Source: Rhabditoides inermis (taxonomy: Eukaryota > Nematoda > Chromadorea > Rhabditida > Rhabditidae). Taken from it: a stretch of DNA of 64,000 bases. Below the pieces are notes generated by a model, which was not told the DNA's origin, ran no database searches, and was given only the letters and a program-made list of their open reading frames with translations. Position 1 is the stretch's first letter. Every line of letters starts with the position of its first letter. Position numbers and translations under genes: made by a program. The stretch lies in the NCBI GenBank assembly GCA_963966185.1, contig CAWZYM010000057.1, positions 62,001-126,000 of the forward strand. Reading direction: 5' to 3'. Positions 47,006 to 64,000 of the stretch are shown one piece after another.

Positions 47006-49955
47006 TCATGATGTTTTGAGTGTTGAAATGAGTAGACAGGGCACCTCGTGTCTGTTGTACTGCTCCATCTGCTCGGCCACGTCGCGGGCCTTCTGGGCGG
47101 CCTCCGCCACGGCAGTCGACTCGACGCCCACGCACTCCACAACACCACAGACGGACGAGCGGATAGACGACTGAAAGTTGGCACTGATCACATTCCCTTG
47201 GTTTCTGCACTCACCGTCTCTCCTCCGATCCTCTGTCCCATGCGGGCAGTCTTCTCCGCCACTCCCGTCTCTGCCTGAGTAGCCGCGCCCATCAAATGAG
47301 ACATGCCCGAGCTGCAAACACAAGCATACTGTAACCATACCTAGCGCATGCTGTAACCATACCTAAACAGTAAAGTCTAGTGCAGTCGTGCTCACTCACC
47401 GCACCGCCTCGATGCACTTGTCCATCTCCTCGATGGCCTTCTCCCTGTCGTCGCTGAGAGAGTGGGAGAGGGTGGAGAAAGCCTGTCTGAAAGTCTGTCC
47501 GGCACCAGCCACCAGAGACATGACAGAAGAAGCGGCCGCCGACGCACCATCCGAGTACCCACACAGAATCGGAGAGAACTCAAACCAATCAATAACAAAT
47601 CAAAGCTGTCCGAACCATCACTATCAGTACATTCCTATTTCGTACATAAACCACCTTTAAAATGATTGATGTAGAACAAAGTGTAACTGACCTTCTCGAT
47701 GGCGTGCCTGTTGTGAGTGGCGGCTGCGCGAAGCTCACCCAGCTTCTCTCCCAACACACACAGACGGTCCGACTGCGAATGCGCCGCCTCCAGAGACTAA
47801 ACAAACGTAATGTTGTACCCAAAAATATGAGCAACTGTGCATGTTATTAAAAAAACCATTCATAGCGTCGGTAATTCCATGATCCAGCTCCAGTGAGCCA
47901 AATTCCATCTACAGTACACTTGTCTTACGGACTACCGTACCTGCACTGCCTGGTTGTAGATGGCCTGACCGAGGTCGCACGCCAACTCGAGTGCGTGTTC
48001 ATTGATGGCGGCCCGCTGAAACACGTGACGTCACCCTACTCGCTCGATGACGTCATCCACTCACAAACTTGGCCGAGTCGAGTTCGGCGACACGAGTGGC
48101 GAGCTTGGATTCAAGACGCTGGCTCCTCCCATACAGAGCCTCGTACTGCTCATTCATCAGAGCCATGTCCTCCATCACCTAAACACAACACACAACAAAC
48201 AACACACAACATCACAACACAACGCTACCGTACCTTCTGCATGCGCTCGAAGGTGGCGGAGATCTGCTCCTCCAGCTGCTCCTTCTCCCTCTCATGCTCC
48301 TCCTGGGCACGAACCATTCCGCTGCAAACACACACACACACCATCCATACTCACTCCCACACCACTTCATTCAACCGACCGAGACAACGTCATGCTGAGC
48401 ATATTAACCTCCATACATCAACCCCATTTCACTACTATCTTGTCAGTCCGTTGCAGACAATGATGCCGGTTGTTGCTCACTCGTAGCTCTCCTGGGACAG
48501 CGTGATTCCGTTCTTCTCCCTCGCCGCATGCAAGTCGCGCATCAGACGCTCCAGCTCCTGCGAGTACTCCTGAAATAAACGTACACTGCCTAGATCGTCA
48601 TCATGGCGCCACCCAATTCATCACTCCATGTGTCCAATCAACATATACTAAGCGCGCAACTAGCTCAGCATTTTCCGATCAAAAAATTATCGCGCTCTAT
48701 CTGCAGATAGAGCGCGATTATTTTTTTTGCTCTATTCGCAATGGCTTCCCGCCATACCCGCGGTGTTTCCATCAAAACATGTTTTTGATCTTTTTTGTTT
48801 GTTTATATTTTGTTGTATGTTTGCAATTGAAATATGATTACTGACGCTTCTTTTAAAACATACACACTTGCTTAGCATGCATGAACACGGTTCGTATCTC
48901 GCGTTTTGAATGATTTGAATGTCTGTTTGTTTCATGATCTGTATTTGTCGCCGTCGTGTTTTAAAATAGTTTTCATTGTGTCTACAACCTACATTTGTGA
49001 TAACGAAGTAGTATGTTTCAGTTGGGTCATGATGGAGCTGGCGCAGCGCGCTGATCAAGCCGGTTTCGTTGCGCATGAAGCCGCGCAGTCGTGGCGGGCG
49101 TGTGGCGTCAGATTCTGGATCAGGTAAGGATTGCGAATATCATATTTCAGCTAGTTGTGTGTTTTTAACGTAGTATTCGTTATGGTTGTAGATTATGTCC
49201 GCACTGACGCGTGAGTCAGTGTCGCGGGAAGCCCGCGTGGCTGTGTTCCCGACGAACACCGCTGCCTGCCGTTCTCTCCACGTTGCACTGTCGCTTAGAA
49301 AAGGTTTTTTTAAACTTCACGGTCTTTCTGATATGTAAATGTATTCATAACAGTGGTGATAACAGGGTCAACATTGATATGATGATAGCGATATCCCTGA
49401 AACGTATTTGTTGCAGGTTCTCGTGGATGACAGCCCGGCAGCGCCTTTTCATCAAGGACTACTGGCAACTCGGACGTACACCTAATAACCATTAAATTGT
49501 CATGTAACATTGTAATAGCTGTATTGAAACAAGTATGCTTTGCGCTGATTTATATAAGTAACATCATGTATATTCGTGTTTTATGTAATGATTTGGCTTG
49601 AAAATTTGACAATTACTTTGACAATTACTGTGCATTGGTGATTATTGAATAAGTTTTGGTATAAACTTTTCAAAAACAAAGATTTTGCGTCATGGTTGTG
49701 TGATGGTTGTCGGGAGTGGCCGGGTGGCGCGCGCGTGACTTTATTTCTCTGCCGTCTCACATTGTCTAACCTATTTCGTCGCGCTCGGCTCTCTTGCGCG
49801 AGATAGCGAAACTGGTGGGCGAGCCTACTATATTCATGACGTGTTCGCCCACCGCCCACCTTGAGGATGTGCTTCTTGGATAGCTTCTGGTTGACCTCCG
49901 GGGTGTTCTTGATGTTCTTGGCCCGGGAGGCGTACTCGAGAGTAGACACAGTCTC
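47006..49955 (-). CDS. Kinesin-5 (Eg5/BimC family), end of motor, stalk and tail; motor exons not found
   Basis: Kinesin-5 tetramers slide spindle microtubules apart in mitosis. Exons on the minus strand: 49860-49955, 48481-48569, 48234-48321, 48065-48178, 47941-48015, 47692-47796, 47400-47578, 47215-47311 and 47006-47170, all in phase, 335 residues. Exon 1 gives [20 protein letters not shown] then [10 protein letters not shown], the motor end and neck linker of kinesin-5. Next comes the neck coil [20 protein letters not shown] then GITLSQESY, a coiled coil, and a tail segment with [18 protein letters not shown]. Upstream, 4.5 kb to METTL5 shows no exon with the kinesin P-loop or switch motifs. 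Either a large intron encloses METTL5 or this copy lost its motor. The C-terminal BimC box was not seen. The last exon could also splice at 47047. Confidence 0.85.
48689..48718. repeat. Perfect 30-bp palindrome
   Basis: ATCGCGCTCTATCTG and its exact complement without spacer, flanked by an A-run on the left and a T-run on the right. It lies in the 1.3-kb kinesin-5 intron 48570-49859 and may mark one end of inserted DNA. Confidence 0.95.
49029..49495 (+). CDS. Small two-exon open frame, unrecognised
   Basis: Inside the kinesin-5 intron, opposite strand. Exons 49029-49123 and 49417-49495 join in phase with a clean donor CAG|GTAAGG and acceptor TTGTTGCAG. They give 57 residues: [51 protein letters not shown], then RTPNNH. 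Rich in Trp and Arg. It may be the end of a longer frame or a transposon fragment. No family recognised. Confidence 0.3.
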
Positions 49956-50544
49956 CTGAAAAGAGGGAGGTGGTGCGAGAGAGAAAGAGGCAGAAGAGGG
50001 TGCTCTGCTAATCAACTATGACCAATCATCACAATATCACAACAATGTGGTTCATCGTCCAGACTGGACCTTTTTCCCAATTATGTTCTATCTGCCTCTC
50101 CCTTTCTCTCTCCCACTCACTTGGAAGTTCTCCATGATTATGTCCAGTCAAAGGGGGCCGAGTCGTTCATCATCTGATTCGTGCTCACACCGTGGTAGAA
50201 ATCCACTGCTGCAATAGGTACGTATTAATCTGCACATCACAAAATATGAATCATGGTTGGTAATAATACTTGAACTATTTTAAAAATGATTGGAGTCGCG
50301 GTCGTGCACGCTGTTTCTTTGGTGAGAGTGACAACCGAAGTTTCACCAGTTCCACGCTGGGTGTAACTGTCAGCGGGGGGTTCGCCCGATGGTACAGCAC
50401 AGCGTCACCCGACTATCTGGCTCCAAAACGATTAACTCGCCCCGAGCCCGCCATCAGTTGCACCCGCCCCTCTGCTCAGAGGGTACGTGGGCAGACCACT
50501 ATCCTTTTTAAAACTACATAGCTAACTATTCTTATTCTTATTCT

Positions 50545-50946
50545 TATTCTTTTCCCCGCGGCGTGCGGTCGGGTCCTCATTTTGCCCCGCCGCCGCCGAA
50601 TGTTCGGTCATCGACAAGAATCCTTCCCAAGTAACCAGTGAGGCGGCGGAAAGTATCCTCATGTGGAAGCAGCTATGGCGCGAGGAGATACTAGATAATT
50701 GGCACGGAAGCAAAGGAAACCCCGGAGCTCTACACGTCAAGAATGGTACTCTAATGGTCCAGGAATGATTATCGATCAAGTATCGGCTTCCACCACTAAC
50801 CCCGTCAGCCTACCTGTCTTTCCCCGGCGTTAGCTTATTATGTATCTAGCATCTTAGGCACTACTGTATGCTTCATATCATGATGATTGTGTTGTCATAT
50901 TCAGATATAACGATTCCGGATAAACGATTGATTGATTGATAGCTAA
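50545..50946 (+). mobile_element. Dispersed repeat, copy 2
   Basis: Same repeat as 18562-18922. The frame is intact here: ECSVIDKNPSQVTSEAAESI, LMWKQLWREEILDNWHG, SKGNPGALHVKNGTLMVQE then stop, followed by a 3' region ending in GATTGATTGAT. It looks like the C-terminus of a retroelement protein plus 3' UTR. It forms an inverted pair with 51376-51772. Confidence 0.8.
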
Positions 50947-51375
50947 CTCATCTATATCTACTATTCCACCATATTGCTCAATTATTTCATTTTCTGTTGT
51001 TTGCATTTCGCTCACATTATTTCGTTCCGAGATAAATGTCTATCACTCATTCTCTCTGATCATCAGCTTTGTTTTCGCATTGATTTCGTCAACATTTTCA
51101 TCCGTGATTAGTTTATTTCATCGATTTTAAGATCGCGGACGGGTGCGTAACTTATTAGTAACGCATATTTAATCATTTGGTTTCAGTTGTTCGGGTGAAT
51201 TGACGTCAAGTTGGCCGTGGTGAGTGAGAGGGCAATGCACCGGAGTACTCGTCGAGTACATCGACCACCACCACCACAGCAATCGCCCGGTCAGCAACAG
51301 AATGGGATTCGCACACAAACATGAGTTTTGTTTCCCTTTTTATACTTTGAATCGACACAGTATATATGAGTTAGC

Positions 51376-51772
51376 TATCAATCAATCAATCGTTTATCCG
51401 GAATCGTTATATCTGAATATGACAACACAATCATCATGATATGAAGCATACAGTAGTGCCTAAGATGCTAGATACATAATAAGCTAACGCCGGGGAAAGA
51501 CAGGTAGGCTGACGGGGTTAGTGGTGGAAGACGATACTTGATCGATAATCATTCCTGGACCATTAGAGTACCATTCTTGACGTGTAGAGCTCCGGGGTTT
51601 CCTTTGCTTCCGTGCCAATTATCTAGTATCTCCTCGCGCCATAGCTGCTTCCACATGAGGATACTTTCCGCCGCCTCACTGGTTACTTGGGAAGGATTCT
51701 TGTCGATGACCGAACATTCGGCGGCGGCGGGGCAAAATGAGGACCCGACCGCACGCCGCGGCGGGTGGGGTC
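51376..51772 (-). mobile_element. Dispersed repeat, copy 3 (inverted)
   Basis: Reverse complement of copy 2, nearly identical over almost 390 bp. The two outward 5' ends border plain sequence and their repeat tails face each other across 430 bp of unrelated AT-rich DNA. Confidence 0.85.
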
Positions 51773-51789
51773 ATCTACAGTAAATCGAG

Positions 51790-52690
51790 AGAAGTTATTT
51801 GTGAAAAAAAGACATTAGTCGTACTCTGAAGTCCGTCTTTTTAAATTGGCATACTGTGTTTGAATCTAAGAGATTCCAGTATTTCACAACTCGATGTGTG
51901 ATAAAACTCTGGCTCCAATTGTTTCAGTCGACATTGATATGACAGTTTCGGGGCAAGCATTCCAGTGAAGGATCTTTGCACAGCTTCTAAATAGTTAGTT
52001 TGAGTTACGTTAAGACCAAGGAGCACCTCACTACCGTACTCGAGAACTGGTCGTATTTTATATTTATAGAAGTTTAAAAACAACGACTAATTCCGTTGGA
52101 AGGCCATTCGTAATGCACCGACTCGCGAGGATGTTTTCTGAATGATTTTTCTGATATGCTCGCTTGGACTGAGATCGGATGTGAGATAAATACCAAGATC
52201 TTTGATTGAGTCAGTGCAGGCTATTACGGAGCCATCACACGTATATACAGACTTGATGGCACGTTTTCCAAAAAGAATAACTCTGGATTTAGCAGCCGAT
52301 AGTGAAAGTTGGCGCTCACCAAGCCATTGATGTACATTTGCCAGGTCAGTTTCGAGTAATACTTTGAAATTGGGAGTGTTCTGTGGAATTGACAGTTTCA
52401 TGTCATCCGCGTCCAAGAAGTATTTACTATGTTTAATAACGGAGCCGATTCCATTTACATAGATCAAGAAAAGTAGAGGTCCAACAACACTACCTTGTGG
52501 TACACCACTTAGAACTGGAATCCAATCTGATAGTCCTGTGCCCACCCTTACCGACTGAGTACGGTCAGATAGAAACAGATTTAACCACCGGAGAGTTTTT
52601 CCATCAATCTTGTATGACCTGCATACCTCATTTAATCTTCTATGAACAACTGAATCAAACGCTTTTTCAATATCTAGATAAATCGTGTCT
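51790..52690 (-). pseudogene. 5'-truncated LINE, same family as LINE-2nd
   Basis: The minus strand encodes the palm and thumb of the RT: SDWIPVLSGVPQGSVVGPLL, YFLDADDMKLSIPQN (catalytic Tyr changed to Asp), RQLSLSAAKSRVILFGK, SSRVGALRMAFQRN, then after a break KYKIRPVLEYGSEVL and VQRSFTGMLAPKLSY. Very similar to LINE-2nd at 44.6-45.2 kb. The fingers and endonuclease are absent. The frame is broken near 52085 and the catalytic residue is lost, so it is inactive. Confidence 0.9.
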
Positions 52691-52699
52691 ACGTCTAGA

Positions 52700-53402
52700 T
52701 AAATCTACGAAATAAATCAATAATGAGCTACAACGTATTCAAGAGAAACTATTAAAGGAGAGGAGTACGCAATGTAAAAATGAAATGACCAGCTGATGTA
52801 TCACGTCAAAACGATTTCTACAAAAGTCTCTAGGTCCGTGGCGGGACCAAGCTTGTATCTAAATTCCCATTGGAAACTCGTGCCAAGTTTGTACCTCACC
52901 TCGAAGGAAGCGCCGATTGCCTGATTTTCAAGATGCTATTTCATTTTATATTACTTTTATATTAATTAGTAAATTTTTATTTTTGATTCAATTTAATCAC
53001 CATATCAACATTGATTATGTCAACCTCGTGTTATTATTCCGTACACCTCTCCTTTAAAAAACAAAAACAAAACAAAGGCAACTGTCAGGATGCACGTGAA
53101 TTGCGACGACAAGCACGAGGATGTTGCTGGATAGGCACGATCCACGTGCCTATTTCAAGCAGCAGTGAGGAAAGACGGGCGGTGCATAACGAAGTGAGTG
53201 CGCGCGTGTCTGGTGCTGGCGTGCGAAGAGTGCGCCGTTCGCGAGCGGTAGTAAGTATTCGACGCAGAAGGCTTGTGAGAGAAGAGAGCTATTGTTTTCA
53301 AAGTCTATTTATTGTGATTCCAAACAGATCAACAGACAACAACGAACAATAACGATGGCTTGCATTGGCGAGCGTCCTCTTCTCCCTCCCCCTTCGCTCC
53401 CC
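52700..53402. other. Spacer, nothing recognised
   Basis: 700 bp of mostly AT-rich sequence between the truncated LINE and the METTL5 stop codon. No conserved frame. Confidence 0.5.
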
Positions 53403-54460
53403 TCACTTCTTCCTCTTAAACTGAATCAGATCGACTTCTATGTCGACAGCCTTCTTCTTGTGGAACCTATACGTGGCCGGCAGCTGCCACCTCATCTCTC
53501 CCACACACTCCGCAGCAAGCCCCGCCCACTCCGGTCCCGCCTCCTCTAGTCCCTCCGACCAGCGACGTGCCGTCTGCAATGTGGGAACATGAAAAATAGA
53601 TCGAGAAAACAGGAAGGAAGAAAGGAAAAGTAGGAGGGAGAGATATAAAATCGTCTTCTATCATGTACCTTGAGTATGAACTGCCTAGTAGATGTCTTGT
53701 GAAGGGAGAAGAGACTGCCGCCGGGTCGAAGAAGCGAGAGGCCAGCGCGCACGAAACACATGTCCAGGCCTGAGATGGAGTGTGAGAGAGGCAGAGGCAG
53801 AGGGAGGGAGAAGGAGGGAGAGGGAAGGAAGCAGGGCAGATATAGAGGGATCGACGCACCGGCATTGTTCTTGGTGCCGAAGGGCGGGTTGGTAATGACC
53901 ACATCGAATGTGCCCTTGAGAGAGGGAGGAAGCGACCGCACATCCGCCAGTAGCAGATCGCACCTACAACACGATCAGACAGCATGAAGCCCCGCCCCAC
54001 TCGCCCCGCCCACTCACGTCTCGTCGAGCCCGCTCTCGTCTAGATTCTGGCGGCAAATGGCGAGGGCGTCCTCGTCGACGTCTATGCCTGCAGTCACCTC
54101 TGCCATCAGATTCAAGTGATAGCCGATATGTCGCTCGTCCCCCCCTCGCTGTGTCCCCTCTCACCGAGTGCATATCCCACTCCACATCCGGCAGTCAGGG
54201 CACTCATCAGCATCCCACAGCCACAACCCAGGTCTGCGAGACGGGAGCAAGAGAGGGAGGGAAGCAGAGAGTACACACACTGGGCCACCGACACTGCAAC
54301 ACGAGGGGAGAGATTAGACGACAAAGGAGAGAGAGAGGAGAGGGGCTGACTGACCTGCCATCTGTGGACTAGTCGCATACTGTTCCAGTTCGATCTTGGG
54401 TCTTTCGAACTCATCTAGGGAGGACAGCATATTCTCCAATTGCTTCGCCTTCACCAGCAT
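53403..54460 (-). CDS. METTL5: METTL5, 18S rRNA N6-methyladenosine methyltransferase
   Basis: With Trmt112 it methylates one adenosine of 18S rRNA. Six exons on the minus strand join in phase: 54355-54460, 54165-54293, 54018-54099, 53860-53963, 53669-53769, 53403-53573; 230 residues (human 209). Seen: KQLENMLSSLDEFERPKIEL, EQYATSPQMA, the SAM-binding ADLGCGCGMLMSAL, TAGIDVDEDAL, the catalytic TNPPFGTKNN (NPPF motif for N6-adenine transfer), SLHKTSTRQFI, and the C-terminal LPATYRFHKKKAVDIEVDLI. The start at 54460 fits the family N-terminus. The extra length lies mainly between SAM and motif regions and in a Glu/Gly-rich stretch after exon 5. Confidence 0.96.
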
Positions 54461-55022
54461 GACTACTCTGTCATATGACTATTACGAAATTCTTCCATAC
54501 CATCACATTCTCCGTCCAATATACTAGCACGGTGGGATCAACCGTTTCCCTTTCTTTCAACCCAACATGTACAATTAATAAGCACTTTATTATATTCCGT
54601 AGCCTAATATACACTTCTGCGAAACACGAAAAAGATATACAGTAACTTAGAGAATGAAAACACACACACACAACTCGTCTGCAAATCATAGCAAAGTTAT
54701 TACAAAAACAACGTCGTATTCGCGGTGGCTGATGCAGGCATATACAATGAGAAGAGAAGAAGGGAAAGTGAGAGGCGTAGAGAGGGAATGGTCTCCTATC
54801 TTCTAGGAATGCCCAAGGCACTTGCGAGACTCTCTCGACAATACGTGCTACCCTCTAAGTAGGAATATAAACAAGAAAGCAAATCTCAATGCACAGGAAT
54901 GGCTAGCTATGCACTATATAGAAAAGGGACGACCCATATATCGAACAGAGTCGACTAGAAATACGCACAACATCACGAGGAACCCTCTTCCAGCGGGACC
55001 ATCTACTCTGGCAAGGGACCAT
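54461..55022. other. Short intergenic region between RhoGAP end and METTL5 start
   Basis: 562 bp between two same-strand genes. It carries the RhoGAP 3' UTR and METTL5 upstream signals. No SL2-type or other leader acceptor can be singled out. Confidence 0.5.
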
Positions 55023-63706
<8,684 letters not shown>

Positions 63707-63999
63707 CTGCAAACAACATAATACACAGGTCGTTACTACTTGGCACAACAAAACACCGCATTTAGGAAAGGAGGAAGTGTGGAGAGATGAGGAGGGTGTG
63801 ATGGATGGTGGGAAATGATGGCAGTCGAGAGTGGAGTCAACGAGTCAACCGACCAGTTCCCAAATACTTCCACACTTTCACACACGACGCAAAACAAACG
63901 AGCAGTCTCCCGCAAAACACGCGACGCGCGCATTCGCACTCGTTTCTGTGTCGAGTGGCCATTCGGTATGTGTGTGCTCATCCGTTCCCTATTCCGCAC
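63707..63999. other. Intron sequence at the window edge
   Basis: Follows the acceptor of the WW exon on the minus strand, so it is the upstream RhoGAP intron. The first half of the WW domain must lie beyond 63999. Nothing else recognised. Confidence 0.55.
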
Positions 64000-64000
64000 T

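Noticed and set aside
50110..50215. Possible kinesin-5 motor exon on the minus strand ending IIMENFQ before GTGAGT
   Set aside because: The ending fits the family loosely, but an in-frame stop lies a few codons upstream and no motor motif precedes it.

Overview
This is animal nuclear DNA and most likely nematode. Genes are split by many very short introns (commonly 38-60 nt). A LINE at about 34.3-38.1 kb carries on its 5' end an exact copy of the 22-nt spliced leader SL1 known from rhabditid nematodes, fused directly to its first open frame. An F-box exon, small GPI-anchored three-finger proteins and a compact nanos gene fit that placement. No species can be named. Sequence between genes and inside introns is full of CT/GA microsatellites, minisatellites and inverted-repeat transposons.

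Layout. 0-6.3 kb (+): end of a V-ATPase subunit a gene, thiamine pyrophosphokinase with a tRNA-Gly in one intron, and a thioredoxin reductase whose reading frame ends without the usual redox-active tail. 6.4-9.4 kb: a 3-kb minisatellite of 22/23-bp units. 9.4-12.8 kb: no gene recognised. 12.8-16.3 kb (+): two tandem paralogues of a secreted, GPI-anchored cysteine-rich protein. 16.6-19.1 kb (-): a probable F-box gene of unknown role. 20.9-21.8 kb (+): a divergent nanos. 23.4-27.2 kb (-): SSRP1 of the FACT chromatin complex, 21 exons resolved. 28.1-32.3 kb (+): a polypeptide GalNAc-transferase, 16 exons resolved. 32.6-33.3 kb: an AT-rich reverse-transcriptase fragment unlike the LINEs nearby. 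33.3-45.8 kb: a transposon block with two LINEs, several terminal-inverted-repeat elements and nested insertions. 45.8-46.9 kb: a 30-bp minisatellite. 47.0-50.0 kb (-): stalk and tail exons of a kinesin-5 whose motor is not in view. 50.5-52.7 kb: an inverted pair of a dispersed repeat and a truncated LINE. 53.4-54.5 kb (-): METTL5. 55.0-63.7 kb (-): a WW-PH-RhoGAP protein whose last intron (4.4 kb) is made of a foldback element and satellite DNA.

The host genes are housekeeping functions with no shared pathway: proton pumping, thiamine activation, redox, chromatin transcription, O-glycosylation, mitosis, rRNA methylation and Rho signalling. Close same-strand neighbours (V-ATPase/TPK1/TrxR, RhoGAP/METTL5) could be nematode operons, but the sequence alone does not prove it. 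Exon boundaries were set by hand from frame continuity, splice signals and family similarity; most close exactly in phase.
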